Assembly (NCBI GenBank): GCA_001789205.1
Contig: MFYT01000073.1
Location: forward strand, 47,452 to 111,451
Source: Candidatus Raymondbacteria bacterium RIFOXYA2_FULL_49_16
GTDB taxonomy: Bacteria; Fibrobacterota; OXYB2-FULL-49-7; XYB2-FULL-49-35
Reading direction: 5' to 3'
Length of the DNA stretch: 64,000 nucleotides
Shown here: one piece after another, positions 1-7,415 of the stretch
Numbering within the stretch: the first letter of the stretch is position 1
Layout: every line of letters begins with the position of its first letter
Made by a program: the position numbers and the translations under genes
Notes under the pieces: generated by a model
The model's database searches: none
The model's input: the letters and a program-made list of their open reading frames with translations, nothing else
Told to the model about the DNA's origin: nothing

Positions 1-474
1 GAATCTGTTCGACCCCATAACGATCGGAATAACCTTTGTAGCATCATCTCCTGGCTGCAGCTTTATGAATCCCCGCAGGGTCCCAGGCAGGGCAAGGGTG
101 TCGGTGGGCACTTCTGTTGTGTCGCCGTCAAACACCACGGAATCCAGATAACCCAGGCTGTCATCAACGCCCTCGGCAAAGACATTGTAGGTGTCCGCGG
201 GCAGATCGTCTGTGCCATACCAGCCCGTACTATCTGTGTAGACGGAATCAGCGATGGCAAACCGCTTCCCAATGGCATAAGGGTTGTGGTCAACAGTTAC
301 AAAGCGGACTTTAGCGTGTTTGGCAGGCGTGCCGTCTGAGTTGTAGATATACCCTGATGTCAGCGCGTTTCCCTGGCTGCTGCCGCCGCCCGCAACATCA
401 GTTGGGCCTGAACTGCAGGAGAGAAAAAGCGTGGTTGGGAGGAGAAGAAGGGTGAGGAGAAGTAAGAGTTTCAT
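1..474 (-). CDS. Putative lipoprotein with carboxypeptidase-regulatory-like domain (3' end outside window)
   Basis: The reading frame opens with an ATG at 474 and stays open to the window edge (158 codons, no stop). The first 19 residues are almost all Leu/Thr/Pro and end in a lipobox (FLSC, Cys20), so a lipid-anchored envelope protein is expected. The following segment (SGYIYNSDGTPAKHAKV, then a Gly/Tyr-rich turn) looks like the beta-sandwich of carboxypeptidase-regulatory-like domains, common in Fibrobacter lipoproteins. It lies downstream of, and on the same strand as, a TIGR02147 gene, a pairing often seen in Fibrobacterota. The C-terminus and function are unknown. Confidence 0.75.
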   Translation of the reverse strand, partial: MKLLLLLTLLLLPTTLFLSCSSGPTDVAGGGSSQGNALTSGYIYNSDGTPAKHAKVRFVTVDHNPYAIGKRFAIADSVYTDSTGWYGTDDLPADTYNVFAEGVDDSLGYLDSVVFDGDTTEVPTDTLALPGTLRGFIKLQPGDDATKVIPIVMGSNRF

Positions 475-490
475 GTGGGCCTCTGTTGTT

Positions 491-525
491 GCCACGGCCC
501 TTCGACTACGCTCAGGGGCCGTGGC
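491..525. repeat. Inverted repeat (10-bp arms) in the intergenic gap
   Basis: The arms 491-500 (GCCACGGCCC) and 516-525 are perfect reverse complements around a 15-nt loop. The loop and its flanks contain a smaller palindrome of the CTTCGACTACGCTCAGG type that recurs as an interspersed repeat in many bacterial genomes. It sits between the TIGR02147 gene and the lipoprotein gene on the minus strand. It could end or attenuate transcription or be a dispersed repeat. No strong T-run follows on the minus strand, so a Rho-independent terminator is not certain. Confidence 0.6.
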
Positions 526-541
526 TTTTGGAAATATTATT

Positions 542-1387
542 TTAACCTTTTATATTATCAATCTTACATTTTTTAGAACCAGGAAAGAACTGAACATTCA
601 CAATATATGCCTGGTTGGATTCCTTGTCATCCACCGCAATTTCCATAAGCCGCTGCTTGAATTTCTGTATCTCGCGTTTTACCAGGCCAAACCCCTTGTC
701 CGAAATCCCAATGACCAGGCTTGACACATCCCGCTGGTTGGGCAGGTAGTCTTCAATGGCTTCGCACCCCAGTTCCGCATACTGGCCGTTCATTTTCCGC
801 ACAGCCGGTGAAACAACCTCAGGATCTGTGGTAATAACCGGGTCTCTTTGAATATAGGTGCCGTTTTTTGTGCGCTTGATGAATCCCAGCGAAACAAGCA
901 GCGCCACGCTCTCTTTGGCCTGGGTGGTTGTGATAAAAGGCCTGACACAACTCGCAAGGGCTGTAAAATCGTCTTTCCACTTGCCAGTGCACGCCAATTC
1001 GCGCATAATGGGATTGTACCAGTTGGAGTAATACGCGAAAAGATCTGCTGGAACAATTACCGGTTTTACCCGGGGAATGGCGCCGCGAAGCAATGCCAGA
1101 AATTCGGCCCGCGCCTTGTGGGTTTTTGCCTGGTTGAAGTTGACCAGGGCCGTAAAATATTTCTTTTCAGCGTCGTCCGTGAGGCAAAGGCCCCGTATAA
1201 AGGCCGGAATGGTTGACAAGGAAAGATTGCGTCTGCCATGTATGACCTCAAGGACAAGCGAGTGTGTCTTGAGCCCCGCGATTTTGACAAAGGTCCGGTA
1301 TGAATACAGTGTATTGTTTTTTTTCTCGTTTTCGTAGAAATCACGGATATACTGGCGGTAGTCCATGTAGTGGAAGAGGTGCTTCAT
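542..1387 (-). CDS. TIGR02147 family protein (Fibrobacter-type putative regulator)
   Basis: The 281-residue product begins with the family's typical start (LFHYMDYRQYIRDFYE) and then LKTHSLVLEVIHGRRNLS, which looks like a helix-turn-helix near residues 35-60. It has no signal peptide or membrane segment. TIGR02147 proteins form a paralogous family almost restricted to Fibrobacter and relatives; their function is not established, although the N-terminal helix-turn-helix suggests DNA binding. A lipoprotein gene follows on the same strand after 67 nt. This gene is the best taxonomic marker in the window. Family assignment is from memory of the consensus, not from a search. Confidence 0.85.
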   Translation of the reverse strand: MKHLFHYMDYRQYIRDFYENEKKNNTLYSYRTFVKIAGLKTHSLVLEVIHGRRNLSLSTIPAFIRGLCLTDDAEKKYFTALVNFNQAKTHKARAEFLALLRGAIPRVKPVIVPADLFAYYSNWYNPIMRELACTGKWKDDFTALASCVRPFITTTQAKESVALLVSLGFIKRTKNGTYIQRDPVITTDPEVVSPAVRKMNGQYAELGCEAIEDYLPNQRDVSSLVIGISDKGFGLVKREIQKFKQRLMEIAVDDKESNQAYIVNVQFFPGSKKCKIDNIKG

Positions 1388-1501
1388 ACTCAGTAATATA
1401 AGCGTCTATGGGCGGGAAATCAACGGATGAAAGATCTTTTTGGACTCATTTGAGACCAGGGTCTGGCAACGGGGGAGTTCGTTCAGAGACTGAGTCGCGG
1501 A

Positions 1502-1738
1502 TCAGACAGCAACGGCGATATATTCGGCAAATGAAGAAGACGGGGGAATTGGCAAATGGTCTTCCTTCAAACCCTCAACATGCATCCGGATTGCCTCATA
1601 CATGTTTTGTTCTGTTTCGCCCTGCGTATCGCCGGTTGCGATACACCCTGGCAGATCAGGCGAATACGCGGAGAAATTGTTGCCAATTTTTTCGATTACA
1701 ACCAGAAAACGGTTAACTTCTCGCACTTTTTTCAGCAT
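1502..1738 (-). CDS. Orphan HicB-family antitoxin-like protein
   Basis: The 78-residue product carries the HicB/UPF0150 pattern: a beta strand (FLVVIEKIGNNFSAYSPDLPGC) followed by GDTQGETEQNMYEAIRMHVEGL. In complete systems HicB neutralises the HicA mRNA interferase and represses the operon. No HicA-like reading frame is present: only 32 nt separate it from the upstream gene, and the 114 nt downstream code for nothing recognisable. It also lacks the C-terminal DNA-binding domain of longer HicB proteins. It may be a solitary remnant or act on a partner elsewhere. Confidence 0.75.
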   Translation of the reverse strand: MLKKVREVNRFLVVIEKIGNNFSAYSPDLPGCIATGDTQGETEQNMYEAIRMHVEGLKEDHLPIPPSSSFAEYIAVAV

Positions 1739-1770
1739 AATTAAAATATAAATTTAAAATGTATGATTTG

Positions 1771-3525
1771 CTACAAACCAGGAACCAGGCCTGCGGTTGC
1801 CGCCAGAATAAGCAGAAAGGGCGCGTAAAAGGTGAAGTCGAGTACCAGACTGAACACTGCCCAGCCCGCAAGCTTGTTCTTTATGAACAGGTGATAGACC
1901 AGTAAAAGATACGCAGGGCATACCAGAAGCAGAAGGCTGTTTGCGGGAATGAGGCTGGTGAAAAAGCCTGCGATGGGAACCAATGCGCACAGAACAAGGA
2001 GGGGATAGGGAAAAAGAAGCGATAGTTTTTTACCCAATACAATAGGCAGGGTTTCTCGGCCTACTATGTTGTCGCGCTGAATGTCGTACAAATCGCGGAA
2101 TATGGTCCGGATAAAAACCAAAATGAAAATAAAAAGAAAGGCCACTATCTCGCCGGAAGAAGGCAATGAAGTGAACAGGCTGACGCCCGCATTGGGCAGC
2201 ACTGCGCAGATTACCGCCCATGCCATGGCAATGCCGATGTCTTTTGACAGCGTAATGTCTTTCAGGCGCCTGTTGCGGAGAAAGGGCAGGTTGTTTTTCG
2301 GCAGCAGTTTCATGTGGTACAATATGCCGGCAAAACTGGCCACCAGAAGCAGGATGAATTCGCTCAATCCCGACTGGTAGGCAAGCGCAATGGACAGCAA
2401 ACCCGTGAGCATGCAGAGCAGAATGGAAATTTTACGGTGACGGTAGATATAATCTGTCTTGAATATCTCCTGGTACTGGTTTTCCGTGATATTGGTCAGA
2501 TGGTTCAGAATGTACATTGAATTGATGTAGAGCCAGGCAATGGCCATGTGCAGGTAATTCGCGGACATGCCCTGGATGTACGATGCGGTCCACGCGGCAA
2601 GCGCCGCGCCAAAGGCAAGGTAGATATTGAAACTCACGGCTATTTTTACCGACTCGATGAATATCCTCTGGTACAGGGGTCGCTGATGGTCCGCGATTTC
2701 ACTCAGCCGTTCGTAAACCCGGTTAAGCAGCCATGACGGAGTGGAGGCGCCGGACGCTATGGCCACACTCCTGGTTCCCGTGAAATCAGCAGGATTCAGC
2801 TCCGCCTCGGTCTCGATGTGGAACACATGCGTACATGAGGCGCGCGCAAGGTCGGCAAGCCGTGTTGAATTGGCGCTGTTTTTCCCGCCCACAACCACGA
2901 CCGCGTCAGAGCTTTTTGACAGTGCAACCACCTCGGCTTGGCGCTGGTCAGTGGCGCGGCAGATGGTGTCGAAGATTGCCGCGTCCGCATATTGCGCACG
3001 GATGCGTTCCTTGATCCGTTCGTATTCACTGAGATTCTGTGTTGTCTGTGCGACCAGGCAGACCTTGCCGAGGCCAGGCAGTTTTCCAATCTGGTCCGGC
3101 GTCTGGATCAGGTATCCCTTGCCCTTTGCGCAACCAAGCAGGCCCACCACCTCGGCGTGGCCTTTGTCGCCGAAAATGACAATGGCGTATCCCTTGGCGT
3201 AATACTGTCCGATGATTTTGTGGATACGTTTTACATGGGGGCATGTGGCGTCAACGATGCGCACAGGCCGGGCCTCCATCTGGCCGCGGATGTCCGGAGG
3301 TACGCCATGAGTCCTGATGACAACCGTGGATGCGGTTACTTCGGCCGGTGTTTTCACTGTGGTGACGTTTTTTTTCCGGAGCAGCTCCATGGTCTGGGGA
3401 TTGTGGATAAGGGGGCCCAGGGTCTCAATGGGTTCATCTGATTCGTGCGCGTGTTTGAGAATGGTGTTCATGGCCATACGCACGCCCATGCAGAAACCCG
3501 ATGCCTGCGCAATGGTTATCCTCAT
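1771..3525 (-). CDS. ispH: IspH (HMBPP reductase) fused to a UbiA-like prenyltransferase
   Basis: Residues 1-275 are a complete IspH: the iron-sulfur cysteines C12, C95 and C189 and the substrate residues H41, H73, H123 and E125 are all present, with ATDQRQ, NSANSTRL and ASGASTPSW motifs. IspH makes IPP/DMAPP in the last MEP-pathway step. Residues about 290-584 are a polytopic UbiA-like domain with about eight hydrophobic segments. Its second Asp motif is clear (D478, D481, D485 in RDLYDIQRDNIVGRETLP). The first is degenerate (N341, N345, N349 instead of Asp), so its activity or substrate is uncertain. The start overlaps the upstream stop (ATGA). The fusion joins supply and use of the isoprenoid unit; context with G1P dehydrogenase hints at lipid ether synthesis. 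Confidence 0.92.
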   Translation of the reverse strand: MRITIAQASGFCMGVRMAMNTILKHAHESDEPIETLGPLIHNPQTMELLRKKNVTTVKTPAEVTASTVVIRTHGVPPDIRGQMEARPVRIVDATCPHVKRIHKIIGQYYAKGYAIVIFGDKGHAEVVGLLGCAKGKGYLIQTPDQIGKLPGLGKVCLVAQTTQNLSEYERIKERIRAQYADAAIFDTICRATDQRQAEVVALSKSSDAVVVVGGKNSANSTRLADLARASCTHVFHIETEAELNPADFTGTRSVAIASGASTPSWLLNRVYERLSEIADHQRPLYQRIFIESVKIAVSFNIYLAFGAALAAWTASYIQGMSANYLHMAIAWLYINSMYILNHLTNITENQYQEIFKTDYIYRHRKISILLCMLTGLLSIALAYQSGLSEFILLLVASFAGILYHMKLLPKNNLPFLRNRRLKDITLSKDIGIAMAWAVICAVLPNAGVSLFTSLPSSGEIVAFLFIFILVFIRTIFRDLYDIQRDNIVGRETLPIVLGKKLSLLFPYPLLVLCALVPIAGFFTSLIPANSLLLLVCPAYLLLVYHLFIKNKLAGWAVFSLVLDFTFYAPFLLILAATAGLVPGL

Positions 3526-5372
3526 GGCAGCAGTCCCTTCAATTCGGAAATAATGACTTTCAGAATAGCCGGGTTGTATCCCGCGATCTTAAAGGTATTA
3601 TTCACCAGGAATGAAACGGTAGGCTCTGTATTAAACACGGAATCTGAAAGGGCGACGGCCGCGGAAAAGAGCGTCTCTCCCTCCTTGCTGTGGGAACAGG
3701 CCCTGATTCTTACGGTATCGATATCGAGCTGGTGCGCGCACGCGTGCCATTCATCCGCGGGTTCTGGCGTCCTGGTTTCAAACCGCTGCTGCACATCAAA
3801 TCCGCGGCACAGTGCGTAGTCATAGGCTTTTCGCTTGGGATAGAGGGCAAAGACACACAACTGACGGCTGCTTTCGCGGATTTCACCCGGTCCATTGAGA
3901 CTCTGGAAAGCGTTGGTCCATTCTCCTTCCCGGGTTTTTTTTTGCGCGCGGTACGCATAGGGATGCAAGACTACGAGTGTCGCGGGAAGAGAATCAAAGA
4001 TTACGGTTTCGAATGAACGCAGCATTTCAACAAAAGGAGGATCCTGGAAAGAACCCATGATCTCGAGGCGGCCGGGCATGCGTATTCTGCTGAGCAAGTG
4101 GTATGATTTCACGACACTCTGGTTGATGCGGAGCTTGTTGCCAGCGGGGGTAAACGTAGCGCTGATTTCCGCGAACCGGGGATCGGCCGTTACAGCGCTA
4201 TCAAACAGAAAGGCCGGATATGCGGCAAGACCGTAGTGCGCAATGGTCTCTTTGCCGCGGGTGGCGTTGATATCGATAAAATCGAAACGCGCCTCGGGAA
4301 AACGGCGCCGTATTTCCATAATAATGTTCCCGGTATGGCAAGTGGGGCACGATTCGTCGTTGACCACGGTCACGGTAAAGGAGCGGGCTTTGGTAAAGAC
4401 GCACCGCGCCTTTTTTGTCATGGGATCGCGGCACACGCCGCTTTTACCCGCTTGCCTGCAGTCAGTGTCGTATCCGCACTCGGGGAACGCTACGCACGGC
4501 CCTGTCCGGGGTGCGTTGTCGCAGAAGAAGCGCTCCACCGGATAGGCGGTTATCGCTCCTTCGTATTCCACGCCATTGATGAAAAGCGTGGGTGAGCCGT
4601 TTACCTTGCGTTTTTTCGCCTCGCGTATGTTCAGGGTAAACAGGGAATCGCCTTTGCGCGAATCGACATATGCGGCAATGGCGGATATCGCCGGGGCGGA
4701 AAAACCCGCGGTGCGCGCGGCTTTTCTCCAGTCAGAGTCAATGTCCTGGTTCCTTTTCCGCAGATAATCGAGCAGCTTGTCAGGATAGAAGGCGGCTATC
4801 ACGGTTTGCCGCATGTCTTCGAGCACTTCATTGAGCCCGTGCAGGCTCACAAAGCGATCCGTGCCCTCCATGTTGCCCGAGGCCTGGCATTTGCTATCAA
4901 CTGAGGCGCCTTCGGGCAGGGGTTGGCCGGGTTCTTCAGCCTCTTGCTCGCCATCGCGCGCATGGGCGATGAAATAGAGGTTGAAGACGATGTTTTTTTT
5001 CCACGCACGCAGGAGGGGCAGCAGTTCATTGACCGCGGCAATGCCATAAGGACAGTAGCTCATGATAAAGAGGTCGAGGGTGACAATGCCGTTTTTCTTG
5101 CGTACAGGCGCATTCTTTGGTCCATGGCTGAAAAGGGCGTCGGATATCCGGGTGATATTCGCGGGAGTTGGCGCAAGCACGTGGCGCACGCCATTACCAT
5201 GACACGTTTCGCACGATTGGTGTGCGGGGTTGTTGCTCCATTCGGCATAGATGTCCTCGTGGCAGCGCTGGCATTGACCGCTGCCCGCCTGCACAGGCTT
5301 TTCCTGCACTGCGTTTCCCATACACCAGAAAAAAAGGACAAGTGCGGCAAGGGGAGCGGGGGCCATGCTCAT
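3522..5372 (-). CDS. Exported heme c / DsbA-like / thioredoxin-like chimera
   Basis: The 616-residue product starts with a hydrophobic export segment (residues 1-22) and two CxxCH heme c motifs (C34-H38 and C54-H58). A DsbA- or GILT-like domain follows with an MSYCPYG active site and a late GSPTLFINGVEY strand. Next come a Cys-rich linker and a second thioredoxin-like domain whose CPTCH could be a redox pair or a third heme site. The remainder is unassigned. It is probably an extracytoplasmic electron-transfer or disulfide protein. Both ends overlap neighbours by 4 nt, so translation is coupled to G1P dehydrogenase and IspH-UbiA. Its link to lipid synthesis is unknown. Confidence 0.75.
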   Translation of the reverse strand: MSMAPAPLAALVLFFWCMGNAVQEKPVQAGSGQCQRCHEDIYAEWSNNPAHQSCETCHGNGVRHVLAPTPANITRISDALFSHGPKNAPVRKKNGIVTLDLFIMSYCPYGIAAVNELLPLLRAWKKNIVFNLYFIAHARDGEQEAEEPGQPLPEGASVDSKCQASGNMEGTDRFVSLHGLNEVLEDMRQTVIAAFYPDKLLDYLRKRNQDIDSDWRKAARTAGFSAPAISAIAAYVDSRKGDSLFTLNIREAKKRKVNGSPTLFINGVEYEGAITAYPVERFFCDNAPRTGPCVAFPECGYDTDCRQAGKSGVCRDPMTKKARCVFTKARSFTVTVVNDESCPTCHTGNIIMEIRRRFPEARFDFIDINATRGKETIAHYGLAAYPAFLFDSAVTADPRFAEISATFTPAGNKLRINQSVVKSYHLLSRIRMPGRLEIMGSFQDPPFVEMLRSFETVIFDSLPATLVVLHPYAYRAQKKTREGEWTNAFQSLNGPGEIRESSRQLCVFALYPKRKAYDYALCRGFDVQQRFETRTPEPADEWHACAHQLDIDTVRIRACSHSKEGETLFSAAVALSDSVFNTEPTVSFLVNNTFKIAGYNPAILKVIISELKGLLP

Positions 5373-6406
5373 GGGAAAACCGCGTGGTAGGCTTTTTCAA
5401 TGGTTTTGACATCAGTCTCATCAAGAATCGAGTAGCGGCCGCGCCGCATTTCAGGCGCTTTGCGTACCGAGCACAGGAATTCCTTGCGCGAAAGCCCCAG
5501 GGCTGCGGGTGTCGCGGCCATGGAAAACCGGGTGAACATTCTGCGGACAGCGTCGGTTTTTATATGGTGAAGGTGCAAGGTAAAAAGCGTCGCAACCCCC
5601 ACCTGCTCACCGTGGCTTGAGCCTCTGTGATAGAGCAGGTCAATGGCATGGCTGATCATATGTTCGGCGCCCGAGCTGGGCCTGCTGCTGCCAGTAATGC
5701 CCATGGCAATGCCACTCATGATAAGGCCCTCAATGAGGGTCTTCAGGAGTGCGGATCCATTGAGCGCCGCAGAGCGGTGCTCAATGAGCTGAATGGCCGC
5801 GTTACGGGAAATTGTTTCGGCAAAATCGTCGATGCGGTCCTTGCCTTTGTGCCAGGCAAGACGCCAGTCCGCGCAAGCGGAGAGGTTGGAGACCAGATCG
5901 CCCATGCCGCTCCTAATGGTGCGTACCGGTGATTTTTGTATGACATCGAGGTCCGCGATGACGGCCATGGGCATGTGGGCGTTGAGGCTGCGCGTACGGC
6001 CCTTGCATTTGATCACCGCGATGGGTGAGGAGATGCCATCATTTGATACGGCCGTGGGTATGCTGATGAATCCAACCGCTTTTTCCGACGCGGCGTATTT
6101 TGCCACGTCAATGGCCACTCCTCCTCCCACGCCAATGACCGCGTCAGGCGCGCCGCGGTCGATCGCCTTTTGGACCACGGCGGTTTCAGCCAGGGTACTG
6201 TCGCGTACAATGAGGATGTCGCTGGGACATCCGATTTCCCGCGCCACGGAGCGGGCAATGGAATGGAGCGGTTCGTCGCCGGTGACAATGAGGCATTTCT
6301 TGAGAAAGACGTTGCGTTCTGACAAAAGCGGCCTGATGCGGGTGAGCGCGCCGTGATCCACGCACATGAACACGGGGAGCGGGACGTCTCTGCGGAGGAT
6401 GGCCAT
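5369..6406 (-). CDS. Glycerol-1-phosphate dehydrogenase (EgsA/AraM family)
   Basis: The 345-residue product has the iron-alcohol-dehydrogenase fold of G1P dehydrogenases. It shows the NAD(P)-binding GVGGGVAIDVAKYA (92-105), the family signature PTAVSNDGISSP (117-128) and the metal ligands D170, H249 and H265. These enzymes reduce dihydroxyacetone phosphate to sn-glycerol-1-phosphate, the backbone of archaeal lipids and of heptaprenylglycerol lipids in Bacillus (AraM with PcrB). The next two genes overlap by 4 nt and end in an IspH-UbiA fusion, which fits isoprenoid-glycerol chemistry. The start codon directly follows the T-run of the upstream gene's terminator and no Shine-Dalgarno sequence is visible. 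Confidence 0.9.
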   Translation of the reverse strand: MAILRRDVPLPVFMCVDHGALTRIRPLLSERNVFLKKCLIVTGDEPLHSIARSVAREIGCPSDILIVRDSTLAETAVVQKAIDRGAPDAVIGVGGGVAIDVAKYAASEKAVGFISIPTAVSNDGISSPIAVIKCKGRTRSLNAHMPMAVIADLDVIQKSPVRTIRSGMGDLVSNLSACADWRLAWHKGKDRIDDFAETISRNAAIQLIEHRSAALNGSALLKTLIEGLIMSGIAMGITGSSRPSSGAEHMISHAIDLLYHRGSSHGEQVGVATLFTLHLHHIKTDAVRRMFTRFSMAATPAALGLSRKEFLCSVRKAPEMRRGRYSILDETDVKTIEKAYHAVFP

Positions 6407-6442
6407 AAAAAAGAATGCCCCGCTGCAGTGAACAGCGGGGCA
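6407..6442 (-). terminator. Rho-independent terminator of the SWIB gene
   Basis: A 10-bp perfect stem (TGCCCCGCTG at 6416-6425 with CAGCGGGGCA at 6433-6442) is followed on the minus strand by TTCTTTTTT and then directly by the ATG of the G1P dehydrogenase gene. The position 25 nt after the SWIB stop fits termination of that transcript. Confidence 0.85.
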
Positions 6443-6467
6443 CCAAATACGGTTTTATCCGTTTCCG

Positions 6468-6737
6468 TTATTTTTTCAGGTTCTTGTTGACCAGTTTGGT
6501 CATCTCGAACATGTTGACGGATTTCTTGCCGCCGAACACTGCCTTGAGGGCTTCGTCAGCGTTGATCATACGTCTGTTTTTGGCGTCCTGCAGTTTGTTC
6601 TTCTTGATGTAGACCCACAGCTTTTTGGTGAGTTCGGTGCGGGGAAGGGGCTTGCTGCCGACGACTTCAGCGAGCTTTTCATTGGGCTGGACCGGAGCCA
6701 TGAACTTCGCGTTGGGTTTGCGCTTTTTCGCTGCCAT
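6468..6737 (-). CDS. SWIB/MDM2 domain protein
   Basis: The 89-residue protein is a single SWIB domain: a basic N-terminus, then LPRTELTKKLWVYIKKNKLQDAKNRRMINADEALK split over two helices, and a C-terminal helix ending in KKVLNKNLKK-like sequence. SWIB domains in eukaryotes belong to chromatin remodelers; in bacteria small stand-alone versions and topoisomerase-linked versions occur in Chlamydiae and FCB bacteria, probably as nucleoid proteins. A strong ribosome site (AGGAGG) precedes the ATG, and a clear terminator follows. This suggests an abundant small chromosome-associated protein; the precise role is inference. Confidence 0.88.
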   Translation of the reverse strand: MAAKKRKPNAKFMAPVQPNEKLAEVVGSKPLPRTELTKKLWVYIKKNKLQDAKNRRMINADEALKAVFGGKKSVNMFEMTKLVNKNLKK

Positions 6738-6849
6738 AACACTTTCCTCCTGGATAGGTTTGTTTTTTGTTAAGAAACCCTCTATGGAATTTCTTCTTTT
6801 TCACTGGTAATATCACATTTCTGACAGGAAGAAAGCAATACAAATTTTT

Positions 6850-7200
6850 TCAGGCCGTTTCAGCCTGGAAGGCGTCCCGTTTGTATTCATTGCGGTGCAG
6901 GGGGCAGAATTTCGGGTAAATGTACTGCTTGGGGAATATTTTTACCTTATATTTGTTCTGGCAATTTTCCAACTGGCAGGTGAGTTCAAGCTCGGTGACC
7001 TCGGTGAAACCGTGCTTGAAAACGAAGTTCTTGACGTCCACGGCCTCGTACTGTTTGATCTTACGCGTCCGATTGGCTATGTTGCGGTGAAATTCGCAGT
7101 ATTTTGCGATGGGGTGGCCGATGAATTCTTTGCCGCACCCCGGTTCCTGGCATACCTTGTGCTTGAGGCGTTTCTTTTTCTTATAGCGTGGTAGTTGCAT
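6850..7200 (-). CDS. Small basic double zinc-finger protein, function unknown
   Basis: The start is placed at 7200 because an AGGAGA ribosome site lies just upstream; a longer in-frame extension to 7323 would overlap the neighbouring small gene. The 116-residue product has two similar putative metal sites: C17-C22-C35-H38 and C75-C80-C99-H102, each of the form CxxxxC...CxxH. The N-terminus is very basic (YKKKKRLKHK). Nucleic-acid binding is likely from composition, but I do not recognise the family. It lies between a small acidic Cys-containing protein and the SWIB gene. Confidence 0.75.
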   Translation of the reverse strand: MQLPRYKKKKRLKHKVCQEPGCGKEFIGHPIAKYCEFHRNIANRTRKIKQYEAVDVKNFVFKHGFTEVTELELTCQLENCQNKYKVKIFPKQYIYPKFCPLHRNEYKRDAFQAETA

Positions 7201-7223
7201 GTGATGGTCTCCTGTATGGTTCT

Positions 7224-7394
7224 TTAGACGATAGTGAGGTCGTTTTCGTCGTAGCTCTCGTCGCTTTCCATGTCGTCGTAGGAATCGTACAGGATCATCT
7301 GGCAACCATCGAAATCGGGGCAATCGACACAGTTAAAGTCGTCGGCGCCCTCTATTTCGCACAGTTTTTGGGAAACCCGTGCCTGTCCTTCCAT
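7224..7394 (-). CDS. 56-residue acidic Cys-containing protein
   Basis: This frame has an excellent ribosome site (AAAGGAAGA) and lies 21 nt after the response-regulator stop. The product starts MEGQARVSQKLCEIEG, carries a CxxC-x5-C cluster (NCVDCPDFDGC) and ends in a strongly acidic tail (DSYDDMESDESYDENDL). It could bind a metal or act as an acidic partner of the basic zinc-finger protein encoded 23 nt downstream. I do not recognise a family. Spacing, ribosome site and biased composition argue that it is real. Confidence 0.65.
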   Translation of the reverse strand: MEGQARVSQKLCEIEGADDFNCVDCPDFDGCQMILYDSYDDMESDESYDENDLTIV

Positions 7395-7415
7395 TGTCTT
7401 CCTTTCATCCTCCCG

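Noticed and set aside
1502-1738. Complete HicAB toxin-antitoxin system
   Set aside because: Only the HicB-like protein is present. The 32 nt before it and the 114 nt after it cannot encode a HicA toxin.
7201-7323. N-terminal extension of the zinc-finger protein to 7323
   Set aside because: The extension overlaps the small acidic gene in another frame and lacks a ribosome site, whereas the ATG at 7200 has AGGAGA.
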